From: Methanofastidiosum methylothiophilum
GTDB lineage: Archaea; Methanobacteriota_B; Thermococci; Methanofastidiosales; Methanofastidiosaceae
Assembly: GCA_001587635.1 (NCBI GenBank)
Contig: LNJE01000005.1
Span: 1-64,000 of the forward strand
Direction: 5' to 3'
DNA: 64,000 nucleotides
Part shown: positions 33,032-41,680 of the stretch, piece by piece
Layout: the number at the start of each line of letters is the position of its first letter
Position numbering within the stretch: position 1 is the first letter of the stretch
Position numbers and translations under genes: made by a program
The notes under the pieces: model-generated
The model's database searches: none
Told to the model about the DNA's origin: nothing
The model's input: only the letters and a program-made list of their open reading frames with translations

Positions 33032-34393
33032 TTATTCTCCCCCGTTCTTTGGATTGTTCAAATGTTTTTCAATGAAGTCTGTGTGGAAAACTCCTCCCCT
33101 AAAGATTTGATTCTTCATAACTTTTTTGTGGAATGGGATTGTTGTGTTAATACCTTCAACGAGGAATTCGTCAAGTGCTCTATACATCCTATCTACTGCC
33201 TCATTTCTGTCTTCTCCCCATACAATCAATTTTGCTATAAGAGAATCATAAAATGGCGGAATCTGATATCCTTGATAACATGCTGTGTCTACCCTGACAA
33301 AAGGGCCACCCGGTAGGATGAGTTTTTCTATTAGCCCAGGTGATGGAACGAATGTGTTTGGATCTTCTGCATTTATTCTGCATTCAATTGCATGTCCCCT
33401 AAGTTGAACGTCCTTTTGGGTGTATGGTAGCTTTTCCCCAGCTGCTACTCTTATACCAGTCTTAACTATGTCTATATTAGAAATCATTTCAGTTACACAG
33501 TGTTCTACCTGAACTCTTGTATTCATTTCCATGAAATAGAAATCATTCTCTTTATCGTTGTATAGGAATTCTACAGTCCCAGCACCTTCATATTTTGCAG
33601 CAAGTGCCGCTTTTACTGCAGCATCACCCATTCTCTTTCTAATTTCTGGGGATATAGCAGGAGATGGACCTTCTTCAACTAGTTTTTGATGTCTTCTCTG
33701 AATTGAACAATCTCTTTCTCCTAGATGTATTGCATTTCCATACTGGTCAGCAATAATCTGGATTTCAATGTGCCTTGGTTGTTCAATAAATTTTTCAATG
33801 TAAACATCTGGATTACCAAATGCAGCCTGAGCTTCTGCTTGACATGACCTTAAAGCTGATTCTAATTCTTTTTCAGACTTTACAAGTCTCATGCCCTTTC
33901 CACCGCCGCCTGCGGATGCTTTGCAGATAACAGGGCAGCCAATTTTCTTTACGAGGCTTTCAGCTTCCTCGACTGTTTTTATAATACCATCAGAGCCCGG
34001 TGTTACAGGTACTCCGCCTTTTTTCATAGTATCTTTAGCTGTAGCTTTGTCTCCCATTGCGTCAATTGACTCTGCACTGGGGCCTATGAATTTAATGTCA
34101 TTGGCTTTACAAAGCTTAGAAAATCTAGAGTTTTCTGCAAGGAATCCGTATCCAGGATGAATACCTTCTGCACCCGTGACAATTGCGGCATTTATGATAT
34201 TCATCATATTTAAGTAACTCTTAGTTGATTGTGCAGGTCCGATATTGACTGATTCGTCTGCAAGTTTTACGTGAAGTGCATCTTTATCAGCATCAGAGTA
34301 GACCGCTACAGTCTTTATTCCCATTTCTTTACATGCCCTAATTATCCTTACAGCAATTTCTCCTCTATTTGCAACAAGAACTTTCTTAAACAT
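33032..34393 (-). CDS. accC: Biotin carboxylase in the malonate operon
   Basis: 453 residues of the ATP-grasp biotin carboxylase family. Segments include MFKKVLVANRGEIAVRIIRACK, ASAGGGGKGMRLV near residue 162 (ATP loop), HIEIQIIADQYGNAIHLGERDCSIQRRHQK near residue 208, and EMNTRVQVEHCVTEM near residue 285 (catalytic Arg). It carboxylates biotin with ATP and bicarbonate, or the reverse. I chose the ATG at 34393, five bases after AAGGAGGAT; an extended start at 34411 would overlap mdcA. No classical malonate decarboxylase cluster contains this gene, which makes it the key oddity of the operon. Confidence 0.93.
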   Translation of the reverse strand: MFKKVLVANRGEIAVRIIRACKEMGIKTVAVYSDADKDALHVKLADESVNIGPAQSTKSYLNMMNIINAAIVTGAEGIHPGYGFLAENSRFSKLCKANDIKFIGPSAESIDAMGDKATAKDTMKKGGVPVTPGSDGIIKTVEEAESLVKKIGCPVICKASAGGGGKGMRLVKSEKELESALRSCQAEAQAAFGNPDVYIEKFIEQPRHIEIQIIADQYGNAIHLGERDCSIQRRHQKLVEEGPSPAISPEIRKRMGDAAVKAALAAKYEGAGTVEFLYNDKENDFYFMEMNTRVQVEHCVTEMISNIDIVKTGIRVAAGEKLPYTQKDVQLRGHAIECRINAEDPNTFVPSPGLIEKLILPGGPFVRVDTACYQGYQIPPFYDSLIAKLIVWGEDRNEAVDRMYRALDEFLVEGINTTIPFHKKVMKNQIFRGGVFHTDFIEKHLNNPKNGGE

Positions 34394-34404
34394 ATTAATC
34401 CTCC

Positions 34405-36150
34405 TTACCAATTTCTAAATCTGACTGGCGGTTCGTATAAACCTCCAGACCATTCTACAAGTTCACTCATGCTCTTTGCAGCAAGTTTTGATCTTTTAGC
34501 ATCATTATAATATAGGTTTAAATCTTCAGGAAGTGCAACTATTCCGGCTTTTCTAAGTTTCTTAGTCTGTGCATCATCAGCTGCAAGCCCTAGAGGTGTA
34601 TATCCTGCTACTGCTTTAATTGCGTCCATCCTCTCCTTTAATGATTTACATTTGTGTATGTATGCTATTCCTTCTTCAGTAACAATGTGTGTGATATCAT
34701 CTCCGTAAATCATGATTGGAGGTATCTCAAACTTTGCTTGCGCTTGTAGTTTGAATGCATCTAGTTTTTCTATGAATACTGGAGACATTCCTTCTCCAAA
34801 TGTTTCTACCATTTGCACAACAAGCTTTCTTCCCCTGTGAATTGGCCCAATTAATGACTCTCTCATCCCGTCTTCTTTTGAAGCCAAAAGCCATCCTTTT
34901 GATGGGTGCCTTCTTCCTGGAGCGTTACATGCCATATTTGGAGCTCCACCAAAACCTGGGATTCTCCCAGCTGTTGCAGCGGCACTGTTACCAAATTGGT
35001 CAATTTGAAGTGTTGACCCGAAGAATGCATCAACAGCATAGTGACCTGCGGCTTGGGACATTACTCTGTTAGACCTCATTGTTCCATCAGGGCCAATCGG
35101 AAATATATCAGGTCTTGCCATAATATATTTCTCCATTCCAACTTCACTGCCAAATGGCATGAAGGATTCTGCCCATCCTGATTCGATTGCAGGTATCATT
35201 GTTGGATGTGGATTTAATGCCCAGTGTGAACAAATCTTTCCTTTTAATCCCATCTCTTCTCCAAATGTTGGAAGTAAAAGTTCTACTGCTGCAGTGTTAA
35301 ACCCAATACCGTGATTTAGGGTTTTAACTTCATATTTAGCATAGACACCAACTAAGGCCATCATGGCTATGAATATTTGGGATTCTGTAATTAATCTTGG
35401 GTCTCTTGTAAAGAGCGGCTCAATGTAGTATGGTTCCTCTGTAGGTATAATAAAGTCAATCCATCCCCCAGGTACATCTACACGAGGTACTTTATTGACT
35501 ATCTCATTTACTTGTACTATTACAATACCTTTCCTAAATTTAGTAGCTTCAATTATTGAATGGGTTTCTTCAGTGTTAAATCCAGTGTAAAGATTCCCCT
35601 CTTTGTCTGCGGCATTTGCGGCAACTAAACATACTTTTGGGGTAAGGTCAAGATATGTTCTTGCAAACAATTCCATGTAAGTGTGAATTGCACCAATTGT
35701 TATTTTTCCATTCATTACCATATTTGCAAGTCTTGCTGCTACAGGACCTGAATAACAAAAATCTACTTTTGAAGCAATACCTTTGTCAAAAACATCTAAG
35801 TGTTCAGGTAAAGCAAGTACTGATTGTATCATATGAATGTTATTTACTTTAGAAGGATTAACTTTTGCAAAAGCCTTAGCTAAAAAATTAGCCTGCTTCT
35901 GATTGTCTCCTTCAATTGCTACTCTGTCTCCTGGTTTAACAACAGCTTCTAAAAGAGCTACAGCATCTGCTGGATCAACAATTTTTGTACCTGATTTCAC
36001 AAAATTCTTTGCTTCAGCAAGTCTTTTTTGTGTATCTTCTCCTTTTTTATCCCATCCTTTCTTTGCTCTCTCTATTCTATCGTCATAGGGTATACCTGAC
36101 ACTTTACCGGGTGTTTGAAATATATCCCTTAGGTAGTTTATATCTTCCAT
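34405..36150 (-). CDS. mdcA: Malonate decarboxylase alpha subunit MdcA (acetyl-carrier:malonate transferase)
   Basis: 581 residues of the MdcA family. It exchanges malonate for acetate on the carrier protein. The strongly conserved stretch DQFGNSAAATAGRIPGFGGA followed by PNMACNAPGRRHPSKGW lies near residue 382; VNEIVNKVPRVDVPGG and SHWALNPHPTMIPAIESGWAESF are other family segments. The start is the ATG at 36150, after AAGGTGAT; a GTG at 36159 is possible. Downstream genes follow in the same direction. Confidence 0.93.
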   Translation of the reverse strand: MEDINYLRDIFQTPGKVSGIPYDDRIERAKKGWDKKGEDTQKRLAEAKNFVKSGTKIVDPADAVALLEAVVKPGDRVAIEGDNQKQANFLAKAFAKVNPSKVNNIHMIQSVLALPEHLDVFDKGIASKVDFCYSGPVAARLANMVMNGKITIGAIHTYMELFARTYLDLTPKVCLVAANAADKEGNLYTGFNTEETHSIIEATKFRKGIVIVQVNEIVNKVPRVDVPGGWIDFIIPTEEPYYIEPLFTRDPRLITESQIFIAMMALVGVYAKYEVKTLNHGIGFNTAAVELLLPTFGEEMGLKGKICSHWALNPHPTMIPAIESGWAESFMPFGSEVGMEKYIMARPDIFPIGPDGTMRSNRVMSQAAGHYAVDAFFGSTLQIDQFGNSAAATAGRIPGFGGAPNMACNAPGRRHPSKGWLLASKEDGMRESLIGPIHRGRKLVVQMVETFGEGMSPVFIEKLDAFKLQAQAKFEIPPIMIYGDDITHIVTEEGIAYIHKCKSLKERMDAIKAVAGYTPLGLAADDAQTKKLRKAGIVALPEDLNLYYNDAKRSKLAAKSMSELVEWSGGLYEPPVRFRNW

Positions 36151-36179
36151 AAGTATCACCTTAATAGGGAGTACCCAGC

Positions 36180-36665
36180 TTAGAGAGGCTCGAGAAGTAC
36201 TAGTACCTGTCCAACTTTGACAAGAGTTTCATTTACTACTTTAATTTCTGCAATTCTCGCTTTTCTTGGTGCGGTTACTTCATTAAACATTTTCATAGCT
36301 TCAACAAGTGCAATAACTTGTCCTGCTTCTACAATATCTCCGGTCTTTGGAAGTGGTTTCTTATCAATTGTAGTTCCAGGGGATACATATGCCACTCCTG
36401 GTGTTGGAGCTGTAAGCTCAATCATGTTTGAAGATGCAGCTGCCTTTGGTGCTTCCTTTGTGACAGGTGCTACAGTTTCTTCAACTGCGGCTGCAGTCGT
36501 CATAGCTGCAGGTATAGAAATTTGAGGTTGAGTAGCATGAACAGTGGCACTACCACCAGCAACAACAGTTCTAATCTCAACGGAATCCTTTCTGACTACC
36601 AACTCTGCAATATTATTTTTTTTACAAGCTTCAAGAATTGATATTAAAGACTCTAAATTTAACAT
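36180..36665 (-). CDS. accB: Biotin carboxyl carrier protein of the malonate operon
   Basis: 161 residues of the AccB type: an N-terminal helix (LESLISILEACKKNNIAELV), an Ala/Thr/Pro-rich linker (about 40-85), and a C-terminal biotinyl domain with VEAMKMFNE near residue 126. It carries CO2 between the AccC biotin carboxylase and the MdcDE transferase. It is the first gene of the operon; GGAGG sits 6 bp before the ATG. Confidence 0.92.
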   Translation of the reverse strand: MLNLESLISILEACKKNNIAELVVRKDSVEIRTVVAGGSATVHATQPQISIPAAMTTAAAVEETVAPVTKEAPKAAASSNMIELTAPTPGVAYVSPGTTIDKKPLPKTGDIVEAGQVIALVEAMKMFNEVTAPRKARIAEIKVVNETLVKVGQVLVLLEPL

Positions 36666-36670
36666 TTATT

Positions 36671-36740
36671 TTCCTCCAAAATTATTTCTCTTACCTCTAA
36701 AAGGTAGTTGTTTTAAGAGATTAAAAATCCATTTAAAAAT
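36671..36740 (-). promoter_or_regulatory. Promoter region of the accB-mdc operon
   Basis: On the minus strand a TATA-like GATTTTTAAATGG (near 36729-36741) lies about 70 bp before the accB ATG, with a second GATTTTTAA just downstream of it. The ribosome site TTTGGAGGAA is at 36671-36680. A 12-bp palindrome GCAATATATTGC lies further upstream at 36818-36829. No gene is seen in the 36666-36867 gap. Confidence 0.45.
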
Positions 36741-36867
36741 CTTTTGATTGTATTAAGTACAAAGTGCAAAAAATAATATAAAATAAATAAAAAATAATAT
36801 TATAAATATATGATTGTGCAATATATTGCCAAATTTAAGCCATGATTTCTAATTTTAGGCCTAATTA

Positions 36868-37740
36868 TCATGTCATTTTTATGTACTTGTAAGTCATCAT
36901 TTTATACAAGAGTTTGCTTGCAACAAATTCTGAAACAGAAGATCCTTCTTGTGGTGCTACTTCAACGATATCTACTCCAACTACATTCCTTCTGAAAAAA
37001 ACTTCTTTTAAGAAATCACAAACTAGATACCAAGATAAGCCCCCAGGTTCAGGTGTTCCAGTTCCCGGAATGAGAGAAGGATCAAAAACATCTATATCAA
37101 AGGTGACATAAACATTTTCCGATAGATTTTCAATTGCTCTATTAAACCAGCTTTTGTTGTCATGGATATCTTTTGCGTAAAAAATATTATAATTCCCACT
37201 GCTGATTTTTTCATATTCTTCTTCTGAAAAGCTTCTAATACCTACTTGAACAATAGGGGCATCTTCACTAACTCTTGACATTACTGAAGCATGACTATAT
37301 TTATCACCTAGATATGCATCTCGTAAATCCATATGTGCATCAAATTGTAAAACAGAAAGATCTTTGTATAGTTTTTTGGCTGCTTTTACTGGGGCTTGAG
37401 ATACAGAATGTTCACCGCCCAAAACGCATAAGAATTTATTATCATTTAATATTTTGAAAGACTCGTTCTCGAGGTCATGCATTACTTTTTCCATTGATTT
37501 ATCACAATTAATTTCATTTTTTGTGTGAATTCCTAATGTGCATGTTGAAACAAAAAATTCTTCATCAAAAAGTTCCATGTTCTGACTTGCATTAATAATT
37601 GCTTTTGGCCCTAAAGAAGTGCCTCCTTTATAGGAGACTGTCTTTTCTAACGGTACAGGCAAAACTACAAAATAGGAACTCTCATAATTTGAAAAATTTT
37701 CTTCAAGTCCCCCATAGTTGTCTGGCACTTCCATATTCAA
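36868..37740 (-). CDS. speB: Agmatinase
   Basis: 290 residues of the ureohydrolase family, making putrescine and urea from agmatine. The manganese-binding motifs are GGEHSVSQ near residue 107, FDAHMDLRDAY near residue 133 and TFDIDVFDPSLIPGTGTPEPGG near residue 213. It overlaps the flavoprotein gene by 4 bp. Archaea use this route for polyamines. Confidence 0.92.
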   Translation of the reverse strand: MNMEVPDNYGGLEENFSNYESSYFVVLPVPLEKTVSYKGGTSLGPKAIINASQNMELFDEEFFVSTCTLGIHTKNEINCDKSMEKVMHDLENESFKILNDNKFLCVLGGEHSVSQAPVKAAKKLYKDLSVLQFDAHMDLRDAYLGDKYSHASVMSRVSEDAPIVQVGIRSFSEEEYEKISSGNYNIFYAKDIHDNKSWFNRAIENLSENVYVTFDIDVFDPSLIPGTGTPEPGGLSWYLVCDFLKEVFFRRNVVGVDIVEVAPQEGSSVSEFVASKLLYKMMTYKYIKMT

Positions 37741-38228
37741 CTAACCACATCGAATCCTTTAAGTCTCTTTAGAGTATCGGCAAATTTCTTGGCATAGGTT
37801 CTACATTGTTTTTCAGCTCTTTCATCGGGTGAGCCAATCGAAACAGGCCCGTAATGATCAGCATTATGGACGCCTACTACCACCATTCCATGAATCAACA
37901 TGGCTTTCAAGATTGAGAGTAATGTAGTTTCGTTTCCACCCCCGATGTAGGCACTAGAAGTAAAGGCTCCACCAAGTTTTCCGGATAAATCGCCGTGATA
38001 CTTTATGCTTCGATCAATTAGCTCTTTCATTTCAGCTGCCATATCACCATAATAAGTTGGAGATCCGAGGATAATGCCATCATAGTCCAACAAGTAGTCT
38101 GGTGAAGTTTCATGAACATCCCTAACTTCTACATCAATTTTTTCATTTCTCAAAAAAGTTGCAAGTAGATTCGCCATTTCTTTGGTATTTCCAGATTTAG
38201 TATAATAAACTATTAGTACAGAAACCAT
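37737..38228 (-). CDS. Flavodoxin-fold NAD(P)H:quinone oxidoreductase-like protein
   Basis: 163 residues of the WrbA/flavodoxin fold: FMN phosphate loop YYTKSGNTKEMANLL near the start, YDGIILGSPTYYGDMAAEMKELID near residue 49, and AFTSSAYIGGGNETTLLSIL near residue 88. It reduces quinones or carries electrons; the natural substrate is not known. It overlaps agmatinase at its end and follows a 48-residue gene closely, so all three share a transcript. Confidence 0.85.
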   Translation of the reverse strand: MVSVLIVYYTKSGNTKEMANLLATFLRNEKIDVEVRDVHETSPDYLLDYDGIILGSPTYYGDMAAEMKELIDRSIKYHGDLSGKLGGAFTSSAYIGGGNETTLLSILKAMLIHGMVVVGVHNADHYGPVSIGSPDERAEKQCRTYAKKFADTLKRLKGFDVVS

Positions 38229-38229
38229 A

Positions 38230-38376
38230 TCAATCCTCTATCTTTATTTTTATTTTACCTTCCTCATACCCTCTAAGAGGGGATAACATCCCTTTTATAG
38301 TATTAGTAATTATTTCCTCAACAAAAGGATTAAGATCAATATCTTTTCCATTAATGCTTATTTCAATTTTTGACAT
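38230..38376 (-). CDS. 48-residue conserved archaeal-type protein
   Basis: The frame reads MSKIEISINGKDIDLNPFVE and ends GYEEGKIKIKIED. Start, spacing (2 bp before the flavoprotein ATG) and balanced composition favour a real gene. I recall similar short proteins in methanogens without a known function. Confidence 0.6.
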   Translation of the reverse strand: MSKIEISINGKDIDLNPFVEEIITNTIKGMLSPLRGYEEGKIKIKIED

Positions 38377-38521
38377 ATCTACCCCCATCTTTATTATTTT
38401 CAATTATTTATAAATATCTCTGTTTTAGGTAGAGTTTGTATTGGAAAATATCTTTATACGCCTTAATAATATGATTGATTAATTTTATATATTAAAAAAT
38501 AAAATATATATTGGAGATAAT

Positions 38522-38746
38522 CTGGTTACTGAGAAAATTTATGAAAAGGCAAAACAGTATCATAAAAAAGAAATTTTCGTTAGAGATATTTTTATTTCTA
38601 GAGAAGAGGTAGATAATTTACGACATATTAGTTTACCTTCAGGTGTCCATCTTGATATTAAAAAATTAAAACAAGGATTTCTCGCTCGTTTTTCTGGGGA
38701 TACTGAAAAGGTGATAATGGTCGTGAAAAATCTTTTTGAAGAGTAA
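38522..38746 (+). CDS. Small protein without a standard start codon
   Basis: The frame is open from 38483 to the stop at 38746. Its protein-like part reads YEKAKQYHKKEIFVRDIFIS and later LPSGVHLDIKKLKQGFLARF, ending in VKNLFEE. A GGAG lies at 38513-38516. No ATG, GTG or TTG precedes the conserved-looking region; CTG at 38522 or ATT at 38510 are the only nearby candidates, or the sequence has a small error. No family is assigned. Confidence 0.5.
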   Translation: MVTEKIYEKAKQYHKKEIFVRDIFISREEVDNLRHISLPSGVHLDIKKLKQGFLARFSGDTEKVIMVVKNLFEE

Positions 38747-38769
38747 AGCACAATATAGCTCAAATTAGA

Positions 38770-39943
38770 TTAACTTTTATTTTTATCAGTCAAGTGTATT
38801 TTACCNTACATTCCCCCCCCACCAGGTTCAATGTAGATGTCGCCATTTCTAAAATCTAATATTGCTTGTGCCACTTTTTCACCAGCGATTTTTTCTATTT
38901 CTTCTCTTGGNGTAACAAGAAGAACATTGATTTCGTTTTTAAAAGACTGAATTAGCAACTTCCAAAGNTCCTGNACTTTTTTNGANTTTACAGAAGCAAG
39001 TCCTAAAGTTTGGACTAAGATTTCAGCAAGAGGGATAGTTTTGATATACCTTGGCCTGTGAGGTGGATGAGTAACTTCTTGATCGCACAAGTCATTAATT
39101 CTATCCACAACGCCTTTTTTTATAATCCCACCACANGTGCANCTATTTTTNNGTTNAATNGCTAATTCAATTGNGTATTTTTTATAGCATCTTGTGCAGG
39201 CGGTCANATGNTATTTGCCAAGNTCCGGATCAATACCNACATTTAAAACAAATTTATTTCCTCCACGNCTCCTTATAGCATTGATAATTTCATCATAGGT
39301 GTTATCTTTCACTTTTANTCTGTTAAACTCTCTTCCAACTCTATGTGGCCATGGAGAATGGGCATCAGAATTTGTCATGAAAGATTNTATNTTTTAGTTC
39401 GGATATGCCGTCTGCCATCTGNGTATCTGCAGAAAGNCCAAGTTCAAGGAAAGGAATGTTTTTAGTTTTGTAGCAGTGTTCAATGGAATCNTATTCTTTG
39501 TANAAGGAGGTCCAAGGGGTGAATGCATGCGCAGGCCCAATTAATCCGTCTATTGTATTGACTAGGTCTAGTAACTCATGTCCTGCTAAGTTGATATTGC
39601 ATCTACCATCAGTGTCCAGATTAGGAGATTTATCTTTCACTAAATATCGAAATTCCTCAATGGCTGAAATAGAAGGAAAAATGATAATATGGTGCACTCT
39701 TCTTTGATCTTCCACTTCTGTGGTTAGGATAAATCTTATACCACTATTATGCTCAAATGTGCCCTCATCAATTTTATCAATAGATGAAACAAAGTGATTA
39801 AGCCAGTTTTTGTTAAGGCAGTCCCCTGAACCTATCGTATTTAAGCCTTTTAATTTCGATTGTTCTGCAATGATGGGAATTTCCATGTTATTAGAGGTTC
39901 CAGTAGAATACATTGAATGAATATGAAAATCAACATTAATCAT
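38770..39943 (-). CDS. PHP-domain phosphoesterase-like protein, split by an apparent frameshift
   Basis: The first part (39943 to about 39365) has MINVDFHIHSMYS, the metal-binding HxH of PHP domains, and GPAHAFTPW. The second part (about 39378 to 38770) continues FMTNSDAHSPWPHRVGREFN, a zinc-like CTRCY and CGG pair, and THPPHRPRYIKTIPLAEIL. The two frames meet beside N's at 39387-39392, so a single-base error is likely. This is the TIGR00375-type helicase-associated PHP family, about 390 residues. The role is probably hydrolysis of phosphorylated nucleic-acid or nucleotide substrates. Confidence 0.8.
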
Positions 39944-40035
39944 AAAGTTATTAGAATATTAGCTCTTATAACGTTTATTTATGTGAGGAATATATCACAG
40001 ATAATCTTAAAAGAATGTGTAAATCTAAAATTTAT

Positions 40036-40965
40036 ATGGACGTTTTTGATGTTGCAATTCTTGGAGGAGGTCCCGCTGGAATTTCAGCTGGGATATATGC
40101 TGCAAGATTCAAATTAAATGCAGTTGTTATNTCTAATTCATTGGGGGGNACTGCACAGTCTGCNCATCTCATAGAAAATTATCCNGGACATNNNGCTATT
40201 TCAGGTTTTGAGTTAATGCANAAGTTTAAAAGTCATATGAANAGTTTTGAAGTTCCCNTAATTGAAAAACATGTGCATTCTGCNAGTAAGGAAAATGACT
40301 TCTTTAAGATAAAACTATCAGANGAGGAAGTTAAAGCACGNTANATACTCATTGCAACAGGNACAAAAAGAAGAAAATTNGGNGTTCCTGGAGAAGCAAG
40401 NTTTTACGGGAAAGGTGTAAGCTACTGCGTTACTTGTGATGCATTTTTTTACAGNGATAAAACNGTGGCNGTTGTGGGGGGAAGTGATGCNGCAAATATG
40501 GCNGCCATTCTTCTATCTTCAATGGCTAANAAAGTNTATGTTATCTACCGNAAAGANAANTTAAGNGGNGAATTAGTCTGGATTGAAAGAGTAANTACAA
40601 ATCCNAAAATTGAAGTTTTGTACNANTCTAATGTTGTTGAGATTAAAGGCAANGATTTTGTTGANGGAGTAAAGTTAGANGATGGTAGAGAGATANCNTT
40701 AGANGGNGTATTTGTAGANATCGGATCGATACCNGAATGTTGTTGTGCTAGNGATTTNGGTATNGAAATTAATCAAAANGGNTANATTCAAGTNGATTCT
40801 TCCCAAAAAACGAATGTGGATAGGGCCTATGCCGCAGGGGATGTGACATCTGGATCTAATGGATTACAGCAAATTATTACTGCTGCAAGTGAAGGTGCTA
40901 TTGCAATAAAAAGTATTTTCGATGATATAGAAAGATCTAAGGTGACGTTATGGAAAAAGGATTGA
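40036..40965 (+). CDS. trxB: Thioredoxin reductase
   Basis: About 309 residues. FAD motif VAILGGGPAGISAGIYAARF at the start; redox pair CVTC in the YCVTCDAFF stretch near residue 134; NAD(P)H motif GGSDAANMAAIL near residue 152; terminal AYAAGDVTSGSNG and the QIITAASEGAIA segment. It reduces a thioredoxin-like partner. I start at the ATG 40036 (MDVFDV); an ATG at 40015 adds seven residues. About 45 N's blur the middle. It overlaps the next gene by 16 bp, which encodes a membrane-anchored thioredoxin-fold protein, an unusual neighbour for a cytoplasmic reductase. Confidence 0.88.
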   Translation: MDVFDVAILGGGPAGISAGIYAARFKLNAVVXSNSLGXTAQSXHLIENYXGHXAISGFELMXKFKSHMXSFEVPXIEKHVHSXSKENDFFKIKLSXEEVKAXXILIATXTKRRKXXVPGEAXFYGKGVSYCVTCDAFFYXDKXVXVVGGSDXANMXAILLSSMAXKXYVIYXKXXLXXELVWIERVXTNXKIEVLYXSNVVEIKGXDFVXGVKLXDGREIXLXXVFVXIGSIXECCCAXDXGXEINQXXXIQXDSSQKTNVDRAYAAGDVTSGSNGLQQIITAASEGAIAIKSIFDDIERSKVTLWKKD

Positions 40966-41672
40966 AGTTAACTATTTTTAGTTTATTATTAATCATTATT
41001 TTATTGTTGGCAGGTTGTAATGAATCTAGTACAGATAAAGTTCTTTCTGAATCAGATAAATTAGAAATAAAAAAATTATTTAGTGGTATGGATGGAAAAG
41101 TAGAGCTATTACTGTTTACTTCTCAATTAGGATGTTATAGTTGCTCAAAAACTGAAACCCTCATGAGAGAGATTGATGGACTTTCTGATAAAATTTCCCT
41201 TAAAATATATGATAAAGAAAAGAATGAGCAAATTGCAGCAAAATACAACATTGAATTAGTTCCGGCCGTAGTTATAGTTGGAAAAGAAAATTATGGAATT
41301 AAGCAGTATGGATTTCCGGGGGGAAGAGAGATTATGCCTTTCCTTGAAGCAATTAAAAACTCGTCAATGCAAAAACCAATTTTATCTGAAGAAATCTCCA
41401 AAAAAATAGATACAATGGATAGTCCAGTTGAAATAAAGATATTTATTACCTCAACTTGCCCTTATTGTCCTGATATGGTCAGGGGTGCAAATTACTATGC
41501 ACTGGCTTCCGATAAGGTATCTACTGTTACTATAATGTCAAATGAATTTGATGAATATAGTAAAAAATATAAGGTAAATTCAGTTCCCACAATTATATTC
41601 AATGAAAAAGTCAAGAGAGAGGGGCAAATGTCAGAAGAAGCGTTTGTTAACTATCTTGTAACTTCATCATAG
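40950..41672 (+). CDS. Lipoprotein with two thioredoxin-fold domains (PDO-like)
   Basis: 240 residues. The signal IIILLLAGC forms a lipobox with a lipid-anchor Cys at 22. Domain 1 (about 45-125) has the pair CYSC in LGCYSCSKTE; domain 2 (about 145-235) has CPYC in STCPYCPDMV followed by NSVPTIIFN. Two tandem thioredoxin folds recall the archaeal protein disulfide oxidoreductase PDO, here exported. It probably oxidises, reduces or isomerises disulfides outside the membrane. It overlaps trxB and is followed by a second lipoprotein 8 bp on. Confidence 0.85.
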   Translation: MEKGLKLTIFSLLLIIILLLAGCNESSTDKVLSESDKLEIKKLFSGMDGKVELLLFTSQLGCYSCSKTETLMREIDGLSDKISLKIYDKEKNEQIAAKYNIELVPAVVIVGKENYGIKQYGFPGGREIMPFLEAIKNSSMQKPILSEEISKKIDTMDSPVEIKIFITSTCPYCPDMVRGANYYALASDKVSTVTIMSNEFDEYSKKYKVNSVPTIIFNEKVKREGQMSEEAFVNYLVTSS

Positions 41673-41680
41673 GGGATAAA

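Noticed and set aside
36729..36753. Direct repeat GATTTTTAA as an operator of the malonate operon
   Set aside because: One copy is the TATA-like element itself and the other is a chance-level AT-rich match.
40130..40790. Regular N pattern in trxB as a real variable region
   Set aside because: The N's are scattered single bases that also occur in other conserved genes; they look like consensus ambiguity.
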